Assembly: GCF_012271785.1 (NCBI RefSeq)
Contig: NZ_JAAWVT010000001.1
Location: forward strand, 1,116,001 to 1,180,000
Length of the DNA stretch: 64,000 bases
Reading direction: 5' to 3'
Source of the DNA: Paeniglutamicibacter terrestris
GTDB taxonomy: Bacteria > Actinomycetota > Actinomycetes > Actinomycetales > Micrococcaceae
This document shows, piece by piece, positions 54,291-62,976 of this stretch (positions within the stretch are counted from its first letter, which is position 1; each line of letters begins with the position of its first letter). The notes under the pieces are model-generated. The model was not told the DNA's origin. It saw only the letters and a program-made list of their open reading frames with translations, and made no database searches. The translations under genes were made by a program, and so were the position numbers.

Positions 54291-54482
54291 GTGAAAATCA
54301 CCCAGCCCATCGCTGAAGTATCCAGCGAGACACACCCACACACGGTTCCGGAAACGTCTGCGGCGCTGAGCACTGGCATGTTCCATCCCATCAGGGGGTT
54401 AGATCCGGATCTTAGTATCGAACCGCGTCGCACCAAGCCACGTATCGGGCTCTGGTCGCGGTTCTGGACCACGCGCAACTAG
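54291..54482 (+). CDS. 63-residue small protein of unknown function in the ureide region
   Basis: A GTG-started frame of 63 codons follows an excellent ribosome binding site (AGAGGAGG, about six bases upstream). The product is hydrophilic and ends in a basic, aromatic tail (KPRIGLWSRFWTTRN). I recognise no family, signal peptide or membrane helix. The perfect dyad 25 bases upstream matches the box before the hyi and malic enzyme operons, so it is probably expressed together with the ureide genes. A peptide partner of an enzyme or transporter, or a regulatory peptide, is possible; none of this is shown by the sequence. Confidence 0.6.
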   Translation: MKITQPIAEVSSETHPHTVPETSAALSTGMFHPIRGLDPDLSIEPRRTKPRIGLWSRFWTTRN

Positions 54483-54694
54483 CACCAAGGCGACCGGCAT
54501 CCCGCCCGATGTCGAGGACCGCGACATGATGCCATTAACCGGGAAACGCCAACACAATGACCGCCAGCCCATGGGCTACTTCCCAGACGGCGGTATCAAC
54601 ACCAGCAGGCTGGGAGCTAATCACCGCGCAGCTCATCCTCAGGACAGACTTCGCAGAGAAGAATGACAGCCTCACGCGCAAAGGATGATTTCAC

Positions 54695-55462
54695 TTGAAT
54701 CCAGTCCAGAATCAAGGCGGGCCCGCGCCGCGAACCATGCTGGTCACAGGAGCCGGTTCCGGGATCGGGCGTTCGGTCACCCGACGGATGCTCGCCGCGG
54801 GGTGGAACGTGGTCCTCGCCGGTCGACGTGAGGCACAACTGGAGCAAAGCGCCGACAAGCACCCCAACGCCCTCGTGGTGCCGACGGACATCACTGACTC
54901 GATGGCGGTCGAGCGGCTTTTCCTCGCGGGAATCGAGCGCTTCGGCACGATCGATGTCCTCTTCAACAACGCCGGGATTTTCGGCCCCGCCGCCACCATC
55001 GGCGAGCTTTCAGCGCAACGGTGGCAGGAGGTCTGCGCCGTGAACCTCAGCGGGGCCATGTTCTGCGCTGGAGCCGCCTTCAGGCACATGCAGGAATCCG
55101 GCGGTGGGCGCATCATCAACAACGGTTCAATCAGCGCCCACGTGCCACGACCGGCTTCCGTTGCCTACGCGGTGACCAAACACGCCGTCACAGGATTGAC
55201 CAAGTCCATCGAGCTGGACGGTCGCCCCTATGGCATTTCCTGCTCGCAGATCGACATCGGCAACGCCGCCTCGGAGATGATGCATGATGTCGGAGCAACT
55301 TCGGGTGCCTTGCAGACCGACGGTAGCCGGAAGGTCGAGCCGACCTTCGACATGGAGCAGGCCTCGGCCATCGTGGAGTTCATTGCCACCGCCCCGGCCG
55401 AGGTCTCGATCAACAATGTCACCATCACCGCGGCCGGAATGCCGTACATCGGCCGCGGCTAG
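54695..55462 (+). CDS. Short-chain dehydrogenase/reductase
   Basis: The 255-residue SDR has the cofactor motif TGAGSGIGRSVTRRM, the NNAG motif (LFNNAGIFGP), the catalytic Ser in INNGSISAH and the YAVTKHA Tyr/Lys pair. The Arg in AGRREAQ after beta-2 suggests NADPH preference. The start is probably TTG 54695, with AAGGA eleven bases upstream; ATG 54737 is the alternative but would cut into the Rossmann strand. The substrate is unknown. It stands alone between the small ORF and the convergent SRPBCC gene. Confidence 0.85.
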   Translation: MNPVQNQGGPAPRTMLVTGAGSGIGRSVTRRMLAAGWNVVLAGRREAQLEQSADKHPNALVVPTDITDSMAVERLFLAGIERFGTIDVLFNNAGIFGPAATIGELSAQRWQEVCAVNLSGAMFCAGAAFRHMQESGGGRIINNGSISAHVPRPASVAYAVTKHAVTGLTKSIELDGRPYGISCSQIDIGNAASEMMHDVGATSGALQTDGSRKVEPTFDMEQASAIVEFIATAPAEVSINNVTITAAGMPYIGRG

Positions 55463-55477
55463 GAATGATGCGACGGC

Positions 55478-55924
55478 CTAAAGGTGAGCGGCGAACAAGG
55501 CCTCTAGTTTAGTGAATGAGGACTCCCAGCCGGCGCGGGCCGGAGCCAGAACCTCACCCGGCAGTGGACCCTGGGTGATTGTCAGCGCGGTGCCCATCGG
55601 GCAGTCGGCGAATTCCACACGCATGGTGATCACCAGGTTCAGGGTCATTTCATGGGGCCCGTCTTCACCCACGAGCAGTTCATGTTCCCGCACTTCGGTG
55701 AACTTTGCGTGCACCGGCGAAGTCTGGGTGGGGTCCTCGAGCAGGTGCATCACGAACTTCTGTACGCCCCCGATGCGTGGCTCGATGGTGACGGTGTCCA
55801 CGTGCACGCCCCAACCCTCTGGGCCGAACCACTCGGCCAGGATCTCGGGTTCGGTGAAGGCCGCCCACAGTGCCGCACGGGGTGCCGCAAATTCATGATT
55901 AATAACCAGTTCGCCCATATCCAT
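55478..55924 (-). CDS. SRPBCC/AHSA1-domain protein
   Basis: The product of about 148 residues has the START-like AHSA1 layout: [32 protein letters not shown] at the N terminus, read in parts, and [20 protein letters not shown] as the long C-terminal helix. Such proteins bind hydrophobic ligands or act as Hsp90-activator-like factors; the single-domain bacterial ones are mostly uncharacterised. I chose the ATG at 55924. The gene is convergent with the SDR gene. Confidence 0.82.
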   Translation of the reverse strand: MDMGELVINHEFAAPRAALWAAFTEPEILAEWFGPEGWGVHVDTVTIEPRIGGVQKFVMHLLEDPTQTSPVHAKFTEVREHELLVGEDGPHEMTLNLVITMRVEFADCPMGTALTITQGPLPGEVLAPARAGWESSFTKLEALFAAHL

Positions 55925-56020
55925 GCGCTCGAGATTACCGTGGATACGGCCGCGAATCGAATATTGGTGGCACCGTGTGATGGCAAACATGCATCAGGTG
56001 ATGATGAAAGGATTACGGGT

Positions 56021-56356
56021 ATGACTGTGATCAAATCAATCCTGCTTTTTGGTGTTGCCGCGGTGCTGGAAATCGGCGGCGCCTGGCTGATCTGGCAGGG
56101 TATCCGTGAGCATCGGGGCTGGTTATGGATCGGTGGCGGTGCGGTAGCACTGGGACTTTATGGCATCGTGGCCACGCTCCAGCCCGATGCCAACTTCGGC
56201 CGTATTCTGGCCGCCTACGGAGGCGTCTTCATTGCTGGTTCACTGATCTGGGCGGTGTTCCTTGATGGATTCCGTCCAGATCGTTGGGACATCACCGGTG
56301 CCATCATTGCCCTGGCCGGAGTGGGGCTGATTATGTACGGCCCGCGCGGCTCCTAG
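56021..56356 (+). CDS. YnfA (UPF0060) family membrane protein
   Basis: The 111-residue protein has four membrane helices and the family motifs [32 protein letters not shown], read in parts, and [29 protein letters not shown]. YnfA proteins are related to small multidrug resistance (SMR) transporters, and some contribute to dye or drug efflux. AAAGGA lies nine bases upstream of the start. It is divergent from the SRPBCC gene and convergent with the amidohydrolase gene. Confidence 0.9.
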   Translation: MTVIKSILLFGVAAVLEIGGAWLIWQGIREHRGWLWIGGGAVALGLYGIVATLQPDANFGRILAAYGGVFIAGSLIWAVFLDGFRPDRWDITGAIIALAGVGLIMYGPRGS

Positions 56357-56394
56357 GAGTACTGCACCTCGCGACCCCTGATTTATCGCTACAC

Positions 56395-58050
56395 CTATAC
56401 GGCATCCACCGAGATGCCGGCGGGGATGCGGCGACCGTTGACCCAAGTTTCTAGGATCCGGATGTCCCCCAACTCGGTGGCGGGAACTTCTAGGGGATTC
56501 CGTTCCAAGATGACGATGTCGGCAAGTTTCCCGGCCTCCAGCGACCCAACCTCGTGGTCGGAAAAAAGCTGCCACGCCGCATCGATAGTTTGTGCCTTGA
56601 GCGCATCGCGGATTCCTATGCGGAACTGCGGTCCCAGAACCTTGCCCGATGGCGTCTGGCGGAGAATCGCCGCCTGCATGTTGATCAAGGGTGATTCAGG
56701 CGTCACCGGCGGATCGTTGTGCAGCGAGAAGCGCATTCCAACCTCCGCCGCGGCCCCTGCGGGAGTCCACGCCTCGGCATTTTCGCCGAAAAGACCCGAC
56801 AGGATATCCCCGTAGTAGTGGATGTGCGCGACAAAGAATGAGATGCCCACGCCAAGTTCCCAAGCCCTCTTCACCTGTTCGGGGGTGATGGAGCCGCAAT
56901 GCTCCATCCGCAGGCGGCCGTCGGCGCGCGGGAATTCACGTTGAACCTGCTCAAAAACGCTGAGCACCGTGTCGACGGCAATGTCGCCGTGCACATGGCA
57001 CGCCATCTGCCAGCCGTTGGCGTAATGCTGGCGGCAAATGGCCAGCAACTGCTCCTCGGTGTAGTTGGAGCAGCCCTGGTGGCCGGCACTCAGCCCGATG
57101 GATTCGGTTTGGACGCTGTCTTCGTATCCGAAGCTCGTCTCGATATTCCCGACCCATGGGGAACCGTCGGTCCACACCTTCACACCGGTGGGGCGGAACA
57201 TCGCGGTGCCCGGGCCCATCAAGGGATCGGTGCCCGGGGCAGGAATGCTTTCGCGGATTCCCGACATCTCGTAGGAGCGTATGCGTGCGGGTGGTTCGTG
57301 CGCGCGCTGGTATTCCTGCATTAAGGGATAGGAGTCAGGGTGAAAGGCGAGGTCACCGGTGGTGGTGACACCCGCAGCGGCCATGCGGCGCAACTCGAAG
57401 TCTAGGAACCCGGAGAACTTCTCTGCACCGGCATGCATCTTCGGGCCCATGAAATTCATAACAGCCGGAATTTCCAGTGCCTCGCCAGTAAGCTCGCCTG
57501 CCTCGTCACGCAGGTATTGCGAGGCACCGGGATCCTCCGAGTTGCGATCGAGGCCCAGGGCCTGCAGTGCCGCATCGTTGGCCCACGCCGAATGGGCAGA
57601 GTAGTGCATGACCGACAGCGGAACCGTGGGAGAGAATTCGCTGAGCCAGGTGCCGCTGATGCGGGGCAGCTCGGGCAGCAACAGCGGGTCCCAGCCGAAG
57701 GCAGCAACCCATGCGCCTGGCCCGGCGGTTTCTGCCTCGGCAACGGCCGCGCGGAGTTTCTCCAGCACCGCCTCTGCGCTGCCGCACAGCGAAGCCCGGA
57801 TATCGATGGCGTCCGGGCCGATGAAGTTCATTTCGGCGGTCGGGTGCCCGTGTGCCTCGACGAAACCAGGAAGGACGGTGTTGCCCTCTAGATCGCGAAT
57901 CTCGGTGTCAGGTCCGGCCGTCTCCATAACATGTTCGGTCGAACCGACGGCAAGGATCTTGCCGTCCTTGAATGCGATGGCCTCAGCGGTGCCGAAGTCC
58001 GGATCGACGGTGAGAATTATGGCGTTGTGGAGAATCGTTGTCGCGTTCAT
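56395..58050 (-). CDS. Amidohydrolase of the YtcJ/PF07969 type, substrate unknown
   Basis: The 551-residue metal-dependent hydrolase has an N-terminal DGKILAVGSTEHV domain and LPGFVEAHGHP, the YtcJ variant of the HxH metal motif. Later come ACHVHGDIAVDTVLSVFEQ and RMEHCGSITPEQV, the metal-ligand histidines, and near the C terminus HNDPPVTPESPLINMQAA and GSLEAGKLADIVILERNPLEV. The start at ATG 58050 has GAGAGG; the upstream frame overlaps the MFS gene and is not coding. It lies 14 bases after the MFS gene, so it probably hydrolyses what that transporter moves. A candidate IclR-type box precedes the pair. Confidence 0.88.
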   Translation of the reverse strand: MNATTILHNAIILTVDPDFGTAEAIAFKDGKILAVGSTEHVMETAGPDTEIRDLEGNTVLPGFVEAHGHPTAEMNFIGPDAIDIRASLCGSAEAVLEKLRAAVAEAETAGPGAWVAAFGWDPLLLPELPRISGTWLSEFSPTVPLSVMHYSAHSAWANDAALQALGLDRNSEDPGASQYLRDEAGELTGEALEIPAVMNFMGPKMHAGAEKFSGFLDFELRRMAAAGVTTTGDLAFHPDSYPLMQEYQRAHEPPARIRSYEMSGIRESIPAPGTDPLMGPGTAMFRPTGVKVWTDGSPWVGNIETSFGYEDSVQTESIGLSAGHQGCSNYTEEQLLAICRQHYANGWQMACHVHGDIAVDTVLSVFEQVQREFPRADGRLRMEHCGSITPEQVKRAWELGVGISFFVAHIHYYGDILSGLFGENAEAWTPAGAAAEVGMRFSLHNDPPVTPESPLINMQAAILRQTPSGKVLGPQFRIGIRDALKAQTIDAAWQLFSDHEVGSLEAGKLADIVILERNPLEVPATELGDIRILETWVNGRRIPAGISVDAV

Positions 58051-58064
58051 GGTGGCCTCTCTGG

Positions 58065-59540
58065 TTACGCCGTTGCCCGGCGGTTGCGCGGGGTTAATAG
58101 CAGGAAGATCAACGCGGCAGCGATCACGAAGAAGAGTGATTGGGCCGCCAGACCCATGCCGTAGGCATGGGCTGTCATGATGCCGTCCTGCATGAAAATG
58201 GTGGACATGGGTCCAGCCAGGGCAAAGCCCAAACCGAACCCGAACTGGCCGACGGCGGGCTTGACCGCGCCGACGGCGCCAAGCTGGTCGGCCGGCGCCG
58301 AACCCATGATGACCGCGCTCTGCGGGTTCTGCATCCACATGACCGCGAAGCCCACAATGAACAAGCCGGCAGCAGGCAACGTGATGTTGTGAGGGTCCTT
58401 CATGAAAATCTGGCTTGCTAGACCGGCGGCGCACAACAGAAGGCCACTGGTGAACATGGTGCGGTTGCTCGCGCCGAAGCGCTTCTGCGCAAGGCCGGCC
58501 ATCGGTGCGCCGCAGATCATGCCGATGTACATGACGGCGACGACCACCGAGACGGCCGAGGCCGGAACCCCGGCTGGCAGCGCCAACGCCGGGTATTGGC
58601 CCAGCATGGAGGCATCGGCCCAGTTGAAGAGCACGCCCGCCAGGCACGCCGCCGAGAACGCGGGCTTCTTGAACAAATCAACGGGGAATGCAGGGCTCTG
58701 AATGCGGCGTTCCCAGAGCGCGAAGCCGGCCAGGATGACCAGCGCTGTGAAGATGCCGCCGATGACCAGCGGGCTGCCCCAGCCACGCGTGGAAGCCTGA
58801 CCGATCGAGTAGACAAGCGCAATGAGGCCTGCTGCGGCGAGGACCACGCCGACGCTGTCGAATTTCCGCTGGGCGGAGGTGTTGTTCTCGGGCAGCAGGC
58901 GGAGCGCAGTAAAGGTCAGGGCCAAGCACAGCACCGCAGTGCTGATGTAGGTTGCACGCCAGCCGAAGGCACCCTGGATCGATCCGGATAAGGAGGTTGC
59001 TATCACGATGAGGGTGGCGCCTGCACCGAAGAACAATCCGAAGGCCTTGGGCAGGTCCTTCTTTTCAAAGAGGGTGGGGATCAGCGCTAGGCACATGGCG
59101 AAGGACATGGCCGTGGAAACACCCATCAGCACGCGCCCGACGGCGAAAACCAGCGGATTTGGTGCCACGGCGGTGATGAACGCCGCGACGCCCATCAAGA
59201 GGATTCCGGCAACCAAGACCTTCTTGCGCCCGTGCCGGTCACCGATGATTCCGACGCCGAGCATGCTGGCGGCAAGCACAATGGTTCCGATGCTCTTGAG
59301 GAACGATGCCAATGCAGGGTCCATGCCAAGGGCCTTGGCCGCGGCCGGCATAGCAACCGAATGCAGAGCGGGGTCAACGCCCTGCATGCCCCCAACCAGC
59401 GCAATGCAGATCATTGCCGCCATAACGGGCTTGCGAGCCCGTAGCCGGTGCGCCGGCCAGGCCTGTTCGGTCGGCGTCTGAATCTGCGGCGTGGCCGCAA
59501 TGCGCGCTGTTGCACGCCGGTGAGTTGATTGGGTTTCCAT
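58065..59540 (-). CDS. MFS transporter paired with the amidohydrolase
   Basis: The 491-residue protein has an N-terminal polar tail of about 40 residues and fourteen or so hydrophobic segments. Motifs include the helix 1 region ALVGGMQGVDPALHSVAMPAAAKALG and the loop 2-3 sequence GIIGDRHGRKKVLVAG, similar to the DHA2 branch. The ATG at 59540 has AAGGA eight bases upstream. With the amidohydrolase gene 14 bases downstream it makes an uptake-and-hydrolysis or export pair. The substrate is not predictable. The perfect dyad at 59626-59640 lies 86 bases upstream. Confidence 0.85.
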   Translation of the reverse strand: METQSTHRRATARIAATPQIQTPTEQAWPAHRLRARKPVMAAMICIALVGGMQGVDPALHSVAMPAAAKALGMDPALASFLKSIGTIVLAASMLGVGIIGDRHGRKKVLVAGILLMGVAAFITAVAPNPLVFAVGRVLMGVSTAMSFAMCLALIPTLFEKKDLPKAFGLFFGAGATLIVIATSLSGSIQGAFGWRATYISTAVLCLALTFTALRLLPENNTSAQRKFDSVGVVLAAAGLIALVYSIGQASTRGWGSPLVIGGIFTALVILAGFALWERRIQSPAFPVDLFKKPAFSAACLAGVLFNWADASMLGQYPALALPAGVPASAVSVVVAVMYIGMICGAPMAGLAQKRFGASNRTMFTSGLLLCAAGLASQIFMKDPHNITLPAAGLFIVGFAVMWMQNPQSAVIMGSAPADQLGAVGAVKPAVGQFGFGLGFALAGPMSTIFMQDGIMTAHAYGMGLAAQSLFFVIAAALIFLLLTPRNRRATA

Positions 59541-59625
59541 TACGGGTCCTTGGTGAGGAGGAGGCATGAGGTGCGTGGTGGCCACGAGCAGAAGAGGCCC
59601 AGTGTCACGCGTCACAACCATATTA

Positions 59626-59640
59626 TTCCACGCCGTGGAA
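59626..59640. promoter_or_regulatory. Perfect TTCCA-N5-TGGAA dyad before the MFS/amidohydrolase operon
   Basis: TTCCACGCCGTGGAA is a perfect 7+1+7 dyad with the same half-sites as the boxes in the ureide region. It lies 86 bases upstream of the MFS start. The ROK regulator encoded just upstream is an alternative binder. Confidence 0.6.
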
Positions 59641-59683
59641 AATGTCGATACCTTTTTCCCGCAAGGTTGTTTCGGGGGTTTTT

Positions 59684-60961
59684 CTAGTGTGCGGCCGCCG
59701 CGGGGTGTTGTGCCACGGCGCGCCCGGCGGCGATGTGCATACCGTTGTTGACCGGGGCGAACGGGTCACCAGCGAAGATGATGCCCAGCTCCGCGATGGA
59801 GGGCAGCGCTCCGATGGATGCCAACTGCTTACCCATCTCGGGGCGGAGGAACTCCTGCAGCGCGGCAAGGTAGCCGTCGATGATGAGCGTCCGTGGATTG
59901 ACTACTGCGGCAATGGTGTCCACGGTGATTCCCAGCCAATATCCGGCGCGATCTAGTTCGCGGAGTACCACTTGTTCGCCAGCCCGCGCTCGGGCCAGTA
60001 GCTCCCCGACCATTTTTTCGTGGCGCTGGGCAAGCTGGGGCACCAGCTCCGCCTCCGTAATGCCCGAACCGCTGCACCGGGCGTAAAGGCACGCCAGCCC
60101 GATCCGCGTTTCCACGCAACCGCGCCGGCCGCACCAGCATTGGGCGCCCGCGGGGTCGATGACAAAGTGACCGAATTCGCCGGCCAGGCCGGTTGAGCCG
60201 TGCTCGAGCGCCGATCGGCTATAGATTCCGCCACTGACGGCATAGAGGCCGCCCAAGTGAGCCACCGAGTCGATCTCACCGGGCAGCTCCAGATCTCGGA
60301 TCCGGGACAAAAGCGAGTAATTGGTGGCGCGGTCTATCCCCACGAGGATCGACGGAGAAACGCCACCTTCGATGTGCGAGAGCAAGTTCAGGAGCTCTTG
60401 GCGAAGCGGGTAAGGGCGGGACCAGCCGTTGAGAATCGAGCGCATCATGACACCGGAGGAGCTGTTGACTGCCCCCGGGACCGATGCTTCGACAGCGAGC
60501 AGTTCGTGTCCGCTGCTGCGGCACTCCGCGGCGATTTGATTCAAGGCAATGCCGACGTACTCGATGTATTCGTCGATTTCCAGCGACATGGGTGTCGGAA
60601 CGGAAAATGCGGTGCTGTGCTTTCCGTCAATCCCACCGATGGAAGCGTGGATGGTGCCATTGTCCAGGCTCAGCGAGGCGGTGGCCCAGTGGTGCCTGGC
60701 CAGGGCGATGAGATTCGTCGGCCTGCCCATCGCTGCCGGATTGGTGTCGGAAACCTCGATGACAAGCTGCCTATCGCGCAGCTCCGCAATGAGTTTGGTC
60801 ATCGCGGTGATCCCAAGTCCCGTGCGTGCGGCGATCTTGGAGCGCGAGAGCGGGGACTCTGCAGCTAGGACCAGAAGCACCTGCGAGAGGTTGTGCTCCC
60901 TCAGATCCACAATCGACCCACCGCTTGTGCCAAGCGGTCTTGGCGGATTCACGATACTCAT
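59684..60961 (-). CDS. ROK-family transcriptional regulator
   Basis: The 425-residue protein has an N-terminal winged helix (RSKIAARTGLGITAMTKLIAELRDRQLV, read in parts) and a ROK sugar-kinase-like domain. The zinc motif GEFGHFVIDPAGAQCWCGRRGCVET is intact. The kinase active-site signature (DxGxT) is not evident in LVGIDRATNY, so it acts as a regulator and not as a kinase. Members respond to sugars or sugar phosphates. The gene lies directly upstream of, and on the same strand as, the MFS/amidohydrolase pair, which it may control. The ATG at 60961 is the most likely start. Confidence 0.85.
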   Translation of the reverse strand: MSIVNPPRPLGTSGGSIVDLREHNLSQVLLVLAAESPLSRSKIAARTGLGITAMTKLIAELRDRQLVIEVSDTNPAAMGRPTNLIALARHHWATASLSLDNGTIHASIGGIDGKHSTAFSVPTPMSLEIDEYIEYVGIALNQIAAECRSSGHELLAVEASVPGAVNSSSGVMMRSILNGWSRPYPLRQELLNLLSHIEGGVSPSILVGIDRATNYSLLSRIRDLELPGEIDSVAHLGGLYAVSGGIYSRSALEHGSTGLAGEFGHFVIDPAGAQCWCGRRGCVETRIGLACLYARCSGSGITEAELVPQLAQRHEKMVGELLARARAGEQVVLRELDRAGYWLGITVDTIAAVVNPRTLIIDGYLAALQEFLRPEMGKQLASIGALPSIAELGIIFAGDPFAPVNNGMHIAAGRAVAQHPAAAAH

Positions 60962-61072
60962 CCTTGCTGTTGCCGACCCATAGGTACCCAGTCTATGCGG
61001 CCGGACATGCGCTGGTGTGATGTCTGCGAGCACCGCAAAGCAGAGCATCGTGTGTTGCCGTCAGAGGTTTGT

Positions 61073-61270
61073 CTAGACCATTGCCGCCACCATTGCGTGT
61101 GCGGTGACGCCCATGAAGGCCTTCTCAGCCAGGCTCAGGTACCAGTAGACCATTGCGCAGGTGACTCCTAGGGTCTTGCCGATATGCCTCGGAATGTAAT
61201 CTCGCCCAGCCGCGGGCGAACTGACCCGCTTGTCGATCTCACACCGCGACGGGCCATCACCAAGAAGCAA
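61073..61270 (-). pseudogene. Remnant resembling the C terminus of a tyrosine integrase
   Basis: A 65-codon frame contains RDYIPRHIGKTLG followed by VYWYLSLAEKAFMGVTAHA. This resembles the end of transposon-type tyrosine recombinases, where LGH...TYWYL...ELM carries the catalytic Tyr. The His of LGH is lost and everything upstream is missing, so it would be inactive. The surrounding gap 60962-61463 has no other gene I can support. Confidence 0.35.
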
Positions 61271-61463
61271 ATATTTGGAGGCGCATAAACAGAGGGAACC
61301 CGGAGCATCTGGAATCGCGTATATACAGCCCGAGATACTGTCCCGGGAAGCTACCCCAACCGCTGCCCCAGGGCCACTCGATACCCCCTGCCCTCAGCCA
61401 ATGGCATCCTTCATTTTCAAACAGCTCAGTCCTCGCCTGCAGGTGCCCCCTTGAAAGCAACAG

Positions 61464-62180
61464 CTAAGTGGTCGGCGAACATTCGCGCATACCAACTTTC
61501 CGCAAAGGGGAAAAGAATCTGACCCCGTTGTACACAACCATCAAGCTGGGCGGCCAACTTGATGAACCGACGAGCAACGGTACGGTGGCATCCGGCAGGG
61601 GCTCCCACAAGTCTTCCTCCGGAAGCAGCATCGCTATTTCGCTGCATTTTGCAGCCAAGTAAAGCGGCACAGGCTCGGCGTCAGTCTCCGGCTGCGTTAA
61701 GTATTTCTCCGGAAAGAAGACACAGCGTTCACCAGCAAGATAAAGGGTCCTGGGAACCGTCATACCAGTTTCCTCCATCACAAGGCAGGTATTTACATAA
61801 TGCGGATCTTGATCTGCATACACGTTGGGAAAGAGCACTGCCGCTGATGCGTCCATCATTTCCTTTTGCCGCCCAGATTCGCGCACCTCTGCACTGCTCA
61901 TCCCGAACCACTCCTGAGTGAAGCCTTCTATTTTCTCCGTAAGAGCCGGATCCACGGACTGGTCACGGCCCAGGTCGTCATCTACTACAAAGGATTCTTC
62001 ATCGGTTGGGTCATCCTTGGGATCGTCCGGATCCCCCAAATCAAATGCTGACAAGTCACGTCCACACATCTCACCATCGATCCAGGGCTTCCCAGGGAAA
62101 AACCCTTCCCAGACAGCCTGGCGACGATTCAGCCACATCCAATCATCATCATTGGTCTCATAGCTGACCTGCCAGACCAC
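61464..62180 (-). CDS. Orphan acidic protein, probably lacking its N terminus
   Basis: The visible 238 residues are acidic (DLGDPDDPKDDPTDEESF and similar), rich in Trp and without signal peptide or membrane helix. I recognise no family. The first possible start is a GTG at 62180 with no ribosome binding site. The same frame stays open further upstream with protein-like sequence, across the point where the resolvase gene breaks off, so the gene was probably cut by a rearrangement near 62230. Its base composition is clearly lower in GC than that of the neighbours, which points to acquired DNA. Immunity or toxin-linked proteins have similar character, but that is speculation. Confidence 0.5.
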   Translation of the reverse strand: MVWQVSYETNDDDWMWLNRRQAVWEGFFPGKPWIDGEMCGRDLSAFDLGDPDDPKDDPTDEESFVVDDDLGRDQSVDPALTEKIEGFTQEWFGMSSAEVRESGRQKEMMDASAAVLFPNVYADQDPHYVNTCLVMEETGMTVPRTLYLAGERCVFFPEKYLTQPETDAEPVPLYLAAKCSEIAMLLPEEDLWEPLPDATVPLLVGSSSWPPSLMVVYNGVRFFSPLRKVGMRECSPTT

Positions 62181-62478
62181 ATACCATGCAACGGCATTTG
62201 CTGAGGCTGGGCTGAGGGTAGATGGGGGAATCGATCAGGGAACGGCCGAGTCGGTCGACCCGCCAGACCACCACGGTGTCCCCGGCCTCGGCGTACTCCA
62301 GGAGCTTCTTCATCCCTGGCCGCTCGATCGCCGCCCTGCGTCCGGAAGTGACATCGACGAACACGTCCCGCTTTTGCACCCCGTCCTTGACCAACGCATC
62401 AAGCTGCAGCTGCGCATCCCGGCTCGAGGTGCTCACCCGCGTGTATCCCAAAAGTCTCACCTCGCCATTTTGGCTCAA
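62158..62478 (-). pseudogene. Truncated serine recombinase (Tn3-type resolvase)
   Basis: The first 82 residues are a good resolvase catalytic domain: LLGYTRVSTSSRDAQLQ with the nucleophilic Ser, TSGRRAAIERPGMKKLLEYAEAGDTVVVWRVDRLGRSLID, read in parts. Family members are about 190 residues long and continue into a DNA-binding helix-turn-helix. Here the match stops at GRSLID, near 62230. The last 24 codons are unrelated and overlap the orphan protein gene. The gene is therefore a remnant of a transposon or genomic island. Confidence 0.75.
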
Positions 62479-62522
62479 AACCCCTCGATGCCAACCGTGT
62501 AAGACTCTTTACGGCAAGACGA

Positions 62523-62600
62523 CTTTTCGAGACACATGGCGCCCCGCCACCCAGGGTCAGCCGATTTTCGGATTGGGTCTCGTGCCAATGTCTCAAAAAG
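62523..62600. repeat. Inverted repeat upstream of the resolvase remnant
   Basis: CTTTTCGAGACACATGG (62523-62539) and CCAATGTCTCAAAAAG (62585-62600) are imperfect inverted copies of a TGTCTC-AAAAG element. Resolvase res subsites and Tn3-family ends have this general look. It lies 45 bases upstream of the resolvase start, where a res site would be expected. Confidence 0.4.
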
Positions 62601-62976
62601 CTTCAGGTTTATAGGACATGGGATGGGCCGTGACCGAAGCGAACGCTTCTGTTTGTCAACGGTTCCTGTTGAACGTCAAATTCGGGCTTTCAAACTGGCG
62701 CTGCGTCGCCGATCCGGATGCCTCGTGCCCCTCAAGAACCCCGTCCAGGTCAAGATGCTACACGACGGAAAACTCCCTCGCACAGCATGCATGCAGCGGC
62801 CACCGCCAGAACGCCCGCCCCGAGAAAACACGCCCCGAGAAGAAACGATCCGGGTAAAGAGCACAGCCGCGGACCACCCCGGCATCTCTCGGACTATGAA
62901 CTAGGATTATTCGAAAACTAGTCCACATGCTTGATAAACCGGATAAGGACTCCTCATTAATTCTTTTTCGAATCCA
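62601..62976. other. Gap without a recognisable gene
   Basis: Short open frames on both strands here have neither a good start context nor protein-like composition. The stretch lies between the mobile-element scar and the lipoprotein gene and should contain the promoter of the latter. Confidence 0.5.

Noticed and set aside
56395-58647. 750-residue version of the amidohydrolase
   Set aside because: The first 199 codons overlap the MFS gene on the same strand in another frame and have no protein-like character; the start with a ribosome binding site is at 58050.
59684-60961. ROK protein as a glucokinase
   Set aside because: It has an N-terminal winged helix and lacks the kinase phosphate-binding signature, so it is a regulator.
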